A stretch of 64,000 bases of DNA from CAVRIA01 sp963721115 (GTDB lineage: Bacteria > Desulfobacterota > Binatia > HRBIN30 > CADEER01), in NCBI GenBank assembly GCA_963721115.1, contig CAVRIA010000007.1, positions 5,060 to 69,059 of the forward strand, read 5' to 3'. Positions 18,101 to 26,934 of this stretch are shown here, in pieces. The position numbers and the translations under genes were made by a program. The notes below the pieces were generated by a model, which was given only the letters and a program-made list of their open reading frames with translations, was not told the origin of the DNA and searched no databases. The stretch's first letter is position 1. Every line of letters begins with the position of its first letter.

Positions 18101-18420
18101 GTCTCGGGCCCGATGGCGGCCCGGGCACCGTGGTGCTCACCTGCAACATGTCGACCCTGCAGGTGAACCCGCCCGAGCCCGACTGTTCCACCAAAACCTA
18201 CCCGGCGGATCAGCCCACCGCATTCACGACCGGCTCGATCACGGCACGGTTCGACAACGCGCACGCGACGATCGGGACCGGCGAGATCTCCGGTGCCGGG
18301 GCGAACTTCCTCTGCTCGCAGTGGTCGACGCCGGGAACCGGCGCGCTTGGCGGCGCGTTCTTGATCGAAGAAGCGCCGCAGGCTGGCGACACGGCGAACC
18401 TGCTGCGGATGTCGGAATGA
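15108..18420 (+). CDS. Secreted propeller protein with CXXCH and six DUF4215 Cys-rich repeats, frame breaks
   Basis: Starts with a signal peptide (MSKISYTTLALIILGAAAAT). After an unrecognised Ala/Gly-rich domain there is a carboxypeptidase-regulatory-like beta sandwich (HYAFPRVRPGTYTLRARLIG), a haem motif CGNCH at about residue 294, then a virginiamycin-B-lyase/NHL-type propeller (GPDGNMWITQAGSDSLAEV, DVAPDGSVWWSQLFGERIGR). Frame breaks occur near 16800 and 17030. The second half carries six Cys-rich repeats of the DUF4215/Myxococcus type (CGNGRVESTEECDDGNTTDC, CGDGVVDPGEDCDDGNTLDC) and a C-terminal beta-rich domain. Likely a large extracellular or surface redox or binding protein. Activity is not predictable from the motifs. 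Confidence 0.72.
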
Positions 18421-18640
18421 ACGGGCACGTGTACCGCGGCTTTGTCCAACAATCCGCCCAGCCGCCCCCGGCAGGTTGTTCGTTGTCCGAGCCGGCATCG
18501 TCTTCGTGGACGGCATGCAGCACGAGGGGAAACCCAGCAAGCGGGCTCGGGCAGCCTAGTCCTGGCGACGGACCTCCGCTGTCCCCAGCAACCTCCCATT
18601 GCGACAACTCAGACAGCAGCGGCGCAAGTGAGCGCATGAC

Positions 18641-19888
18641 TCATGCCGGCGGTGCCGCACCGGCGCTGATGCGCTCGATCGCGTCCGCGGCCAGCTCCGC
18701 TCCGTCGGGCTCCAGGCCGAATCGCCGGCCTGCCTCGCTCGCCCGACGTGCCAGCGCGTCGTCGACGAGGATGCGCCCGAGGATGGCGGCGAACTCGGCG
18801 CGTGTGCGACGGGTGACGGGTACGCGCACCCCGACACCGAGCCGCTCGACGCGTGCGCAGAGCGAGAACTGGTCGTACGCGAACGGCACCCCGACGATCG
18901 GGCGGCCAGCGCGCAGTGCTTCTCCAATGGTCCCTGCCCCACCGTGAACGACCAGCGCAGCGGCGCGCGGGAAGATGCGGTCATACGGAGCCGACCCGAC
19001 GGCCAACGTGTGCGAAGGAAACTCCACACCAGCGGCGTGGCCAATCACGAGACACCGACGGCCGACGTCGCTGCACGCCTGCGCGAGAGCGAGAAGGCTC
19101 TGCGTCGCCCTGCGTCCGTAGACCGATCCGAAGCCGACGACGATCGGCGCCGGATCCGACGCGAGGAACGCGTCGACCTCGGGGGAAAGCGTCGTGCACT
19201 CGAGCCCGCTAGCACGTGCGTACCCGCAGATGGTGCCGTTCGGCGGATCGCTGGGTATCGACCCGCGCAGGAGCGGTGACCAAAGCCCGAGGCGGATCGC
19301 CGCCATCCGCTCCGATCCCCTGAACGAGACGTCCGGGAGCGGCGTGCCGATGCGCCGCGCGACGCCCCGCAGGAAGCGCGTCATGTACCAGTCGAACAGC
19401 CCTCGCATCGCGATCGTCAGCGGGGGCAAAAGCACGGTCGGAAGCGACCGCCCGATCACGACCGGATCGCGCCAGCTCATCCAGATCATAGGCGAGGGAT
19501 GCACGAGGACGCTCGGCACCTGAGCTTCGGCCGCCGCCCAGAGCGCCCCGTGGCCCACATCGTTCGCTACCACGACGTCGAACGTCGTGGATCGGAGGAG
19601 GTCGCCGACCATCCGGTACGTTGTCTCGATGTGCGGCGCGACCAGGTCTTCCAGCATCCTGGCCGCCCCGCTGACATCCCCGTAGCTCGGGTTCTGCTCG
19701 AACTTCGCTCCGACGTCGACCGCTGCGCCGGCCGGGATCAGGTCGAGCCCAGCGCCGGCGACGCGCGCCGCGTAGGCCGGATTGGCGACGAAGCGGACAT
19801 CGTGCCCACGCCGTCGGAGCGCCGCGGCGACCGCGAGTGTCGGCAGAAAATCGCCCGCCGAGCCGAAGCTGGAGGCGAGACACCTCAC
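18641..19888 (-). CDS. GT1/MGT-type glycosyltransferase
   Basis: A 415-residue GT-B glycosyltransferase. The N-terminal acceptor half begins MRCLASSFGSAGDFLPTLAV followed by AAALRRRGHDVRFVANP. The C-terminal half has the donor-binding signature VVHGGAGTIGEALRAGRPIV followed by GVPFAYDQF, including the HGGAGT loop and the DQ pair. The family transfers a sugar from a nucleotide sugar to small hydrophobic acceptors such as macrolides, sterols or carotenoids. It has no signal peptide. It is convergent with the propeller gene and divergent from the sulfatase-like gene. The acceptor is unknown. Confidence 0.85.
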   Translation of the reverse strand: MRCLASSFGSAGDFLPTLAVAAALRRRGHDVRFVANPAYAARVAGAGLDLIPAGAAVDVGAKFEQNPSYGDVSGAARMLEDLVAPHIETTYRMVGDLLRSTTFDVVVANDVGHGALWAAAEAQVPSVLVHPSPMIWMSWRDPVVIGRSLPTVLLPPLTIAMRGLFDWYMTRFLRGVARRIGTPLPDVSFRGSERMAAIRLGLWSPLLRGSIPSDPPNGTICGYARASGLECTTLSPEVDAFLASDPAPIVVGFGSVYGRRATQSLLALAQACSDVGRRCLVIGHAAGVEFPSHTLAVGSAPYDRIFPRAAALVVHGGAGTIGEALRAGRPIVGVPFAYDQFSLCARVERLGVGVRVPVTRRTRAEFAAILGRILVDDALARRASEAGRRFGLEPDGAELAADAIERISAGAAPPA

Positions 19889-20149
19889 GATGCCGCCGTC
19901 ACCACGCGCATGATGCTTAGACGGAGAGAGCGTCGGATCGCTTCAACCCACCGCTAGCGCGTACGAGCATGCACCACCACGACGCGTGGCGGGCAGCCCG
20001 GCGCGCGCTTCTCCGTCTTGCGGGAGGGTCCGACCTCGGCGGGGGCGATTCCCCTTTCCGCGACTGCGACGTGTGCCGGTGCCGCTCACTGCTTGAGGTT
20101 GAATCCCATACTCGCTAGGAAACAGCGACTCGTGCGGGAGATTGGCACA

Positions 20150-21471
20150 GTGAGGCACCGGCTGATCCATTGGACCCTGCTCGTCTGCAGCCTGCTTTCC
20201 GCGTGTGCCAAGCACGAGTTTCGGCACCATCCGCCGAACATCGTCCTCATCGTGATCGATACCCTCCGCGCCGACCACGTCGGTGCCTACGGGTATTCGC
20301 GCACCACCACGCCGGCGCTGGACCGCTTTGCCGCCAAGGGCGTCGTCTTCTCGCAAGCGATCACCCCGGCGCCGTGGACCGCGCCGACGCTGGCGTCGGT
20401 CATGACCGGCGAATACCCGTCCCGTCACGGCCTGCTGGCGACGCGCGACACCAAGCTGACCGTGGCGACGATTCGCGACGACGTGCCGATGCTGGCCGAG
20501 CGGTTGAGCGCGCTCGGCTATCGCACCGTCGCGATCGTCAACAACGACTGGATCAATGCCGTCGGCAGCTTCAAGCGCGGTTTCCAGACGTGGCACAAGC
20601 TGCCGGCGACGCAGTTGGCCGACTCCGTCAACACGTTCGTACGCCAGGAGATGAGCGTCGACGACCCCCGACCGCTCTTCCTCTGGGCGCACTACTTCGA
20701 TGTCCACGCGCCCTACGTCGGGCACCCGAAGCGGGGTAAGGAGCCGCCGATCCCGGACATCCCGGAACCGGTGCCCGCGCCGCAGGCCGATCAGCCGGCG
20801 CGCCGCGTTCCGAATCCGGAATACATCGCCGGCCTGGAGACCATCGGCGACTACCTCCGCACCTACGATCGCGGCGTGCGCTCATGGGATCGCTCCTTCG
20901 GTGAGTTGGTCGAATGGCTGACCGCGCGCAACACGTTCGCCAACACGATTTTCATCGTGATCTCCGACCACGGCGACGCGTTCGCCAAGCACGGCCGCTG
21001 GTCACACGGCTTCGCGCTCTATCAGGAGATGCTCGGCGTCGTCTGGATCATGCGGTCGCCGACCCTGCGCCCCGCCCGTATCGATACGCCGGTCAGCCTG
21101 GTCGACGTCCTGCCGACCCTCGCGCGCGTCGCCGAGCTCGATTTGGGCGACGATGCCGACGGAGTGGCGGTCCTCCCCTCGCCGCCCTCGCCTCGCGTCG
21201 TATGGTCGGAGCGGCTGATCCGCCACGACGAGACGCCGCGCGAAATGCGGCGCGCTGCGGTGAGTACAAGGTCGTCTTCTCGCCCGATGGTCGGTCGCGC
21301 ACCTACGACCTGCAGGTAGATCCGCTCGAGCGCACGCCGCTCACGGATACGCACGATGCCGCGGCATGTTTCGACGCCTGGGCGCAATTCCGCCAGCGCC
21401 CCCTGCGCATCGCGTCGACGGTCACGCTCGACGCGGGCACGCGGGAAAAGTTGCACGCGCTCGGCTACTGA
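20150..21471 (+). CDS. Sulfatase/alkaline-phosphatase-superfamily lipoprotein, one frame break
   Basis: The GTG start at 20150 has GGGAG about 10 bases upstream and gives a lipoprotein signal ending LLVCSLLSAC, so it is probably membrane-anchored. NIVLIVIDTLRADHVGAYGY is the first metal-binding motif; VISDHGDAFAKHGRWSHG is the second. At the position of the Cys/Ser-X-Pro-X-Arg nucleophile the sequence reads WTAPTLASVMTG, i.e. Thr and no formylglycine-type Cys. A phosphodiesterase or phosphotransferase role is therefore as likely as sulfatase activity. The frame breaks near 21250; the last 70 residues (CGEYKVVFSPDGRSRTYDLQ, ending HALGY) are in the next frame. Confidence 0.78.
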
Positions 21472-21495
21472 ATTCGCCGACGCCGGATCCGACTA

Positions 21496-23907
21496 CTACG
21501 CCGACCTCTTGCGCGCCGAGCGCCAGCGCAGGGCGGCGAGGCCGATGAGCATGACGACGGCGAGGGCACCGCCCAGTGGGCTGATGGCCGGCGCGCCGGC
21601 AGTGGAAATCGCCGTTCCCGAGTTGTCGTCCGTGGTGCTGCCGCCGGCGCCACCCATTGCCCGCGCCTGGTTGGTGATCGGCGTCCTCTCTGCCGCGGTC
21701 ACCTGGGCCTTCAGGGTGATGACGGGGGCGGCACTCATGGGCGGAATCGCGGCGTTGTAGGTGCAAGAGACCGTCGAGGGCGGGCTCGATGCGGAGCAGT
21801 CCCAGCCGGGCCCGCTGACTGAGATCAAGGTCAGGCCAACGGGCAACGGGTCGGTCATCAGGATCGGACCCGCGGTCGCGGCCGTACCCTCGTTGCTCAC
21901 GGTGATCTCGTAGGTGACCGGCCGGCCGACGAAGAGCGGCTCGCTCCGGTCCTTGGCGATGCCGAGCATCGCAGTACCGACGGCCGTCGCCGTCGGCGTC
22001 TGCGTCGGGGTGGAGGTGATCGTCGGCGTGTTGGTCGCCGTGTCGACCGGCGTGGGCGTGCTGGTCGCCGTGTCGACCGGCGTGTTGGTGATCGTCGGCG
22101 TCGCGGTAGCCGTCACCGTCGCGGTAACCGTCACCGTCGCGGTGCTGGTCACCGTCGGCGTCGGCGAGGGAAGGATGTACGTGTATTCCACGCACATCGC
22201 CGCGCTCGCCTGCGTCGCGACCTGCGTCTGCAGGTTCCCGGCGCCGTCCGCCGCGAAGTTGGCCTCGGCGGTGATGCCCATCATCACCGTGCCCGGGCCG
22301 AGAAAGTCGCTGATCGGCATGTACGGCGATTGGATCGCCGTATCGCTGGCGGTCTTCGTCGCCGCGGTGACGCCCGACGGCGGCATGAAGTCGGACGTCC
22401 CGTCGTAGGCGGCGAGCGGGTACATCTCGCTGTAGCTCGGCAGGGCGATCACCACCGTTGCGTTCGGCGGCGTCAAGGTCACCGTCGCGCCGCCGCTGAC
22501 GTTGACGGTGACCGCGGTGGCGTCGAGGTTCTCGAGCTTGACGTCCTGCGCGATGGCGCCTTCGACCATGACCGAGACGGCGCTGAGCGTTCCGAGCGAC
22601 GGATCGAACTTGGCGACGCTCACCGAATCGCTCCAGTCGGTCGGCTTGAGCGAGATCGTGGCGCACAAGGTCTGCACCGCGGCGACGCTCGCCGTCGCCG
22701 TCGGCGTCTGCGTGGGGGTGGACGTGGGGGTGACCGTGCTCGTCTGCGTCGGGGTTCCCGTCGGCGTGTTGGTCGCGGTCGTGGTGTTGGTCACCGTCGG
22801 CGTCGTGCTCGGCGTGTTCGTGACCGACGGGGTCAGGGTGAGCGTCGGCGTCTGGGTGATCGTCGGGGTGAGGGTGAGCGTCGGCGTCTGGGTGATCGTC
22901 GGGGTGTCGGTGACGGTGGGTGTCAGCGTGACCGTCGGCGTCTGCGTGGCGGTATTGGTGACCGTCGGCGTCTGCGTGATCGTCGGAGTCGAGGAGACCG
23001 TCGGCGTGAGCGTGATGGTCGGTGTCTGGGTGATCGTGGGCGTCTCCGTGATCGTCCGCGTATTGGTCACGGTGCGCGTCGGCGTCGCCGTTCGGGTGAT
23101 GGTCGGCGTGTTGGAGGGCGTGCGCGTGGGCGTGGACGTGGGCGTGGACGTGACGGTCGCGGTCGGTGTCGTCGGCAGATACGTATACTGCACGCAGACC
23201 GTCGCACCGGCCGTCGTGGTGACCTGGGTGATGACGTTACCGGCGCCGCCCGTGGAGAAGGAGGCCGAGGCCTTCACCGGCAGCGTCACGGTATCCATCG
23301 GACCGCCGATGAAATCGCTCACTGGCGTGTACGAGGCGATCGTCGTCGACTTGGTGTCCGTCAGGTCCGCGTCCGTGCTGCCCGAGGTCGGCATGAAGTC
23401 GGTGTTGCCGTCGTAGGCGGTGTACATGTGCGTGACCGCGTTGACCGGGTGCACGACGATACCCGGCGTCGGCAGGGCGGATGGCGTCGTCACCGTGATC
23501 GTGCCCGTGCCGGTCCCGGTCACCGTCTGCGGCGACGAATCGGTGCTCTCCATCTTGATCGTCTGGATCATCGTCGCCTCGAGTGAGATGCTGACGTTCG
23601 TCAGCGTGCCGAGCGACGCATCGAACTTGTCGAACGTCAAGTCCTGCATGTAGTTCGTCGACGCCTGCGGAATGGTCATGCAGACCGGGGCCAGCGTGAC
23701 CGCGCCGGCACGGCTCGCGCCGAGCAACATCGCCCAGAGGACCGTCGCGGCAAACGCGGCCCGATCCGCCCACCGAATTCCACCCAGCGCGCGCCGACTC
23801 CTCGTCTCGGTGCTCTTGACGATTGCGTCGGTGGGCGTGGTGATTTCCGGCATCGGCCGGTCATCACGCGTCTTCTTCCCTGGGCCCTGGTACGCTAAAG
23901 GTTTCAC
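21496..23907 (-). CDS. Surface protein: two choice-of-anchor-type domains, Thr/Pro linkers, DUF11 and C-terminal anchor
   Basis: About 803 residues. The GTG at 23907 was chosen because AGGAGG lies 6 bases upstream. A signal segment (AAFAATVLWAMLLGASRAGA) is followed by two related ~140-residue domains (ending GATVCVQYTYLP and AAMCVEYTYILP) that resemble choice-of-anchor domains. Each is followed by a Thr/Pro linker (e.g. TPTRTPSNTPTITRTATPT) encoded by minisatellite-like repeats at about 22690-23160. A DUF11 domain (VTYEITVSNEGTAATAGPIL) and a C-terminal hydrophobic helix with an Arg tail (LAVVMLIGLAALRWRSARKR) end the protein, suggesting processed or anchored display at the cell surface. It is divergent from a MerR-type gene across a palindrome-rich promoter region. 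Confidence 0.78.
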   Translation of the reverse strand: MKPLAYQGPGKKTRDDRPMPEITTPTDAIVKSTETRSRRALGGIRWADRAAFAATVLWAMLLGASRAGAVTLAPVCMTIPQASTNYMQDLTFDKFDASLGTLTNVSISLEATMIQTIKMESTDSSPQTVTGTGTGTITVTTPSALPTPGIVVHPVNAVTHMYTAYDGNTDFMPTSGSTDADLTDTKSTTIASYTPVSDFIGGPMDTVTLPVKASASFSTGGAGNVITQVTTTAGATVCVQYTYLPTTPTATVTSTPTSTPTRTPSNTPTITRTATPTRTVTNTRTITETPTITQTPTITLTPTVSSTPTITQTPTVTNTATQTPTVTLTPTVTDTPTITQTPTLTLTPTITQTPTLTLTPSVTNTPSTTPTVTNTTTATNTPTGTPTQTSTVTPTSTPTQTPTATASVAAVQTLCATISLKPTDWSDSVSVAKFDPSLGTLSAVSVMVEGAIAQDVKLENLDATAVTVNVSGGATVTLTPPNATVVIALPSYSEMYPLAAYDGTSDFMPPSGVTAATKTASDTAIQSPYMPISDFLGPGTVMMGITAEANFAADGAGNLQTQVATQASAAMCVEYTYILPSPTPTVTSTATVTVTATVTATATPTITNTPVDTATSTPTPVDTATNTPTITSTPTQTPTATAVGTAMLGIAKDRSEPLFVGRPVTYEITVSNEGTAATAGPILMTDPLPVGLTLISVSGPGWDCSASSPPSTVSCTYNAAIPPMSAAPVITLKAQVTAAERTPITNQARAMGGAGGSTTDDNSGTAISTAGAPAISPLGGALAVVMLIGLAALRWRSARKRSA

Positions 23908-24004
23908 GATTGGCCTCCTACCATGGCGACCGCCGTGTCCCACGAGCGACAGACGCTTTTGGGGAGTTTCGCCTTTTTGCAACAGCGCCGTCTAGACCGT
24001 GGAA

Positions 24005-24029
24005 CTACGCGCGTAGAACCGCGCGGTTC
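24005..24029. promoter_or_regulatory. Two abutting perfect palindromes in a divergent promoter
   Basis: CTACGCGCGTAG (24005-24016) and GAACCGCGCGGTTC (24016-24029) are perfect palindromes of 12 and 14 bp that share one base. They lie between the divergent starts of the surface-protein gene (23907) and the MerR-type gene (24093). They are candidate operator sites. Confidence 0.45.
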
Positions 24030-24057
24030 CCAACCACCAATCCTTCCGTACGGCATC

Positions 24058-24085
24058 TTGACAGTTTTGACTGTAACGGTTACTA
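24058..24085 (+). promoter_or_regulatory. Promoter with overlapping dyads upstream of MerR-type gene
   Basis: TTGACA (24058-24063) and TTACTA (24080-24085), 16 bp apart, form a plausible -35/-10 pair. Two dyads overlap it: ACAGTTTTGACTGT (24061-24074) and GTAACGGTTAC (24073-24083). The predicted transcription start falls at or next to the ATG at 24093, so the mRNA may be leaderless. MerR proteins normally bind dyads inside the promoter spacer, as here. Confidence 0.5.
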
Positions 24086-24092
24086 GTGGCGT

Positions 24093-24896
24093 ATGGAAGC
24101 CACACGCAGGCATCGCCGTTCCCGTCGTCGGGTGCCAGGGCGCGAGACCGATCCCGCCGGCGCGCCCGTGTATACGATCGACGAGCTGGCGGCGGCGACA
24201 GGCGTGCCCAGCCGGACCGTGCGGCACTACCAGTGGGTGGGCGCCCTCCCCCCACCCGCGCGCAAAGGCCGTATCGCGCTCTACCGGGAGGAGCACCTCC
24301 AGCGGCTGCGACTCATTGCCCAGCTCCAGGACCGCGGCCTGCACCTACGCGCCATCCGCGACGCCTTACGCCAGGCGGCGCATCGCCGGCTGTCGCTCGA
24401 GGAGTGGTTGGGCATTGGGGAACAGCTGCGCCAGCCGTGGTCCGCGGAGACGCCGCTGGTGCTCGGCGAGGCGGAGCTCCGCCAGCGCCTGGGAGACCGG
24501 CCTGCGGGATTCATTGCCACGCTCGTGCGGGCGGGTCTGCTGCGCCGGCAAGGCGATCGGCTTGCTCCGGCCTATCTGGTGCCCAGCCCCGGCCTCCTCG
24601 ACATCGGGCTCAAACTGCACGACGCCGGTCTGGACATCGAGACCGGGGCGGAAGCCGCGGCGCTCGTCCGCCACAGCATGCGCCGCGCCGCTGCGAAGCT
24701 CGTCAGGCACTTCGCGAAGCGCAGCGGTCGTGGCTTTGCCCGCAGTCGGTCCGCGGTCGACATTGGTGAGGCGCTCGCGGCACTGCGGTCCCTCGGGGCC
24801 GAGGCGCTGCGTCTGGTATTCGCGCAAGAGATCGAACGCGCCTTGCGCGCGGCGATGGAGAAGGGCGCGATCCCGGCCCCGCAAAAGAAGACGTGA
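24093..24896 (+). CDS. MerR-type transcriptional regulator
   Basis: A 267-residue protein. After a basic N-terminal tail, YTIDELAAATGVPSRTVRHY followed by QWVGALPPPARKGRIALY is a MerR winged helix-turn-helix, and EEHLQRLRLIAQLQDRGLHL is its second helix pair. The remaining ~170 residues are helical with no Cys or His cluster, so the metal-sensing type is unlikely; an unknown small-molecule sensor domain is more probable. The family twists promoters with long spacers and usually autoregulates. There is no Shine-Dalgarno sequence before the ATG, consistent with a leaderless mRNA. Possible targets are itself and the divergent surface-protein gene. Confidence 0.8.
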   Translation: MEATRRHRRSRRRVPGRETDPAGAPVYTIDELAAATGVPSRTVRHYQWVGALPPPARKGRIALYREEHLQRLRLIAQLQDRGLHLRAIRDALRQAAHRRLSLEEWLGIGEQLRQPWSAETPLVLGEAELRQRLGDRPAGFIATLVRAGLLRRQGDRLAPAYLVPSPGLLDIGLKLHDAGLDIETGAEAAALVRHSMRRAAAKLVRHFAKRSGRGFARSRSAVDIGEALAALRSLGAEALRLVFAQEIERALRAAMEKGAIPAPQKKT

Positions 24897-25019
24897 TGAC
24901 CTTCCTGCGCGGGTTCCAAGCGACCAGCAAAGACCCAAGCGGCGGATCGCCGAGCTTCCGACGGAGAGGGCGGCACTGAAGATGGCGGCGTTCCGCGTCG
25001 ATACCGGAAGGTGACAGAT

Positions 25020-25958
25020 ATGGTCGTCGCGAATTCCGAGAAGCCGCACCGAGAGCCGGTGGAACCGCGTGAGATCAAGCTGCACGGCCACCGGTTCAGC
25101 TATCGAGCCGCGGGGAGTGGCCCCCTGCTGGTACTCATCCACGGCATCGCCGGAAGCTCGGCGACGTGGGCGGAGGTGTTGCCTCAGCTGGCCGAACACT
25201 ACACGGTCGTTGCCCCGGACCTCCTGGGGCATGGCTCGTCCGCGAAGCCGAGGGCCGATTACTCGCTCGGCGCGTACGCCAGCGCAATTCGGGACCTCCT
25301 CGGCGTTCTCGGCTACGAGCGCGGCACGATCGTCGGGCATTCACTCGGCGGCGGGGTGGCGATGCAGTTCGCCTATCAGTTCCCGGAGCGCTGCGAACGT
25401 CTGGTACTCGTCTCCAGTGGCGGACTCGGACATGACCTTCATCTCCTCCTGCGGGCGGCGGCGCTGCCGGGCGCCGAATGGGTGCTGCCGTTGCTCTGCA
25501 GCAGCGGACTGTGCGACGCGGTGGACGGAGTGGCGCGCTTCCTCGGACGCGCCGGGCTACGCGCAGGGCCGGACCTGGACGAGATCTGGCGCAGCTTCGT
25601 ATCCCTGTCGGACCCCGAGGCCCGCCAGGCGTTCATTCACACGGTCCGGACGGTCATCGACATCCGCGGGCAGCGCGCGAGCGCCGGCGACCGTCTCTAT
25701 TTGGCCGCGGAGATACCGACGATGATTCTGTGGGGCGAGCACGATCCGCTGATACCGGTCGCTCACGCCTACTCGGCGCATCAGCGCATGGCGGGGAGTC
25801 GGCTCGAGATCTTCCCGAATGCCGGCCACTTTCCCTACCGTAACGACCCGCTGCGCTTCGTGAAGGTGCTCGTCGACTTCATCCAGTCGACCGCACCGGC
25901 CCGGGTGGATGAGCAGAGGTGGCGGGAGCGGCTGCGCCACGGAAGCCGCCCGTCATAG
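25020..25958 (+). CDS. Alpha/beta-fold hydrolase
   Basis: About 312 residues; the ATG at 25020 has GGAAGG about 8 bases upstream. LLVLIHGIAGSSATW is the oxyanion-hole HG motif. IVGHSLGGGVAMQFAYQ is the nucleophile elbow (Ser in GHSLGG). TMILWGEHDPLIPVAHA supplies the acid and NAGHFPYRNDP the catalytic His. All catalytic positions are present and length is normal. It has no signal peptide, so it is probably a cytoplasmic esterase, lactonase or C-C hydrolase. The substrate cannot be told. It ends just before a 22-bp palindrome and a VapC remnant. Confidence 0.85.
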   Translation: MVVANSEKPHREPVEPREIKLHGHRFSYRAAGSGPLLVLIHGIAGSSATWAEVLPQLAEHYTVVAPDLLGHGSSAKPRADYSLGAYASAIRDLLGVLGYERGTIVGHSLGGGVAMQFAYQFPERCERLVLVSSGGLGHDLHLLLRAAALPGAEWVLPLLCSSGLCDAVDGVARFLGRAGLRAGPDLDEIWRSFVSLSDPEARQAFIHTVRTVIDIRGQRASAGDRLYLAAEIPTMILWGEHDPLIPVAHAYSAHQRMAGSRLEIFPNAGHFPYRNDPLRFVKVLVDFIQSTAPARVDEQRWRERLRHGSRPS

Positions 25959-25961
25959 TCC

Positions 25962-25983
25962 GTGAATCGGCATGCCGATTCAC
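25962..25983. promoter_or_regulatory. Perfect 22-bp palindrome
   Basis: The half-site GTGAATCGGCA is followed at once by its exact reverse complement, with no loop. It starts three bases after the stop codon of the hydrolase gene and 20 bp before the VapC remnant. It has no U-tract, so it is not a standard terminator. Operator or recombination-site roles are possible. Confidence 0.5.
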
Positions 25984-26002
25984 ACGCTAGCGAGACCGAG
26001 AG

Positions 26003-26085
26003 GCGGCCGGCGAACGTCCCCAGCTGCACGAATTCGTGTGCACGGACGAGCGTCCGTGCGACGCCGCCAGCCGCGAGGGATTTCG
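26003..26085 (+). pseudogene. VapC 3'-end remnant (second copy)
   Basis: 83 bp aligns without gaps to 4459-4541 of the intact VapC gene with eight mismatches (about 90% identity). The translated piece reads AAGERPQLHEFVCTDERPCD followed by AASREGFR. No antitoxin or upstream toxin sequence is present. It is the debris of a paralogous toxin gene or of an exchange between the two sites. Confidence 0.75.
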
Positions 26086-26354
26086 CCGCCTACTTCAGTA
26101 GTCCTCCGCGGCATGCGTTTGGCCGTTGGGCACGTGCTCGGAATGCCTGCCGGGGGGCTGCCCAAACTCCCGCAGCGTCAGGCCGCCGCGCTGCCAGCGT
26201 GCCAACGCGCAGCGCAATGAGTCCACTCGGCCTTCCGTGAAGTTTCCTGGAACTTTCCAGACTTGCTCGAGCCGATCGTGGTACATTTCGATCCCAATGC
26301 GGCCGAGGTGGTGGCGGCGGTGGTCGGCGACGATGAGCGGCTCCCTCGTGCCGC

Positions 26355-26891
26355 TCAGACCAGCACGCCCCGCACGCTGGTGAACACCCGGCCGCCGACC
26401 GAGACGCGCGGCGTGGCGCCGTCGAGCTCCGCTCGCACCCGCAACAGCGACGGGAGGCCGATGTGTCGGCCCTGCTCGACGCGGATGTCGACCGAGTCGC
26501 CGCCGAGGTAGCGGTGGCGGACGAGATACGCGCCCAGGCACGTGTTGGCGCTGCCCGTCGCCGGATCCTCGCGCGGACCGTTGGCATCGAAGAAGACCCG
26601 CACGCTCATCTGGTTCTCGGGCTCTTCGGCTTCCGGGCAGATCGCAAACAGGATCCCGGCGGCCACCCCTTCGGCGAGGCGGCGCTGGCGCGCCTCCAGG
26701 TTCATTCGACAGCGGTCGAGGGCGGCACGGGTGCGCAAGGGGACGAGCAGGAAGTCGATCCCCACCGCGACCTCCTGCACCGGGAAGCGCCGATCGACGT
26801 CGGATGGAGACAGGCCGAGAAGCTCGGCGCCGAGCTCCGCGGGCCGGATCTCGCCGAGGGTCGGCGGTGGCGGCTGCGATGCCGCGTTCCC
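26355..26891 (-). pseudogene. PhzF-family isomerase, N-terminal half missing
   Basis: The intact C-terminal half of a PhzF-type (diaminopimelate-epimerase fold) protein: EVAVGIDFLLVPLRTRAALD, MSVRVFFDANGPREDPATGS followed by ANTCLGAYLV, and VEQGRHIGLPSLLRVRAELD. Going upstream, the frame is closed by a stop just before 26891, and the first ~100 residues, including the catalytic Glu region, are absent. The upstream DNA belongs to the start region of the divergent DDN-like gene. A 5' truncation, not a single indel, is the best explanation. Confidence 0.7.
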
Positions 26892-26934
26892 TCACCCCTT
26901 TGAGTTTCCGGTCCGCCAGACCTAGGGTGCCGGC

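Noticed and set aside
26095..26354. Minus-strand open stretch (REPLIVADHRRHHLGRIGIE... LREFGQPPG) resembling a gene end
   Set aside because: No family recognised, no start codon of its own, and it continues as a shadow of the PhzF remnant. It may be debris but I cannot support a call.
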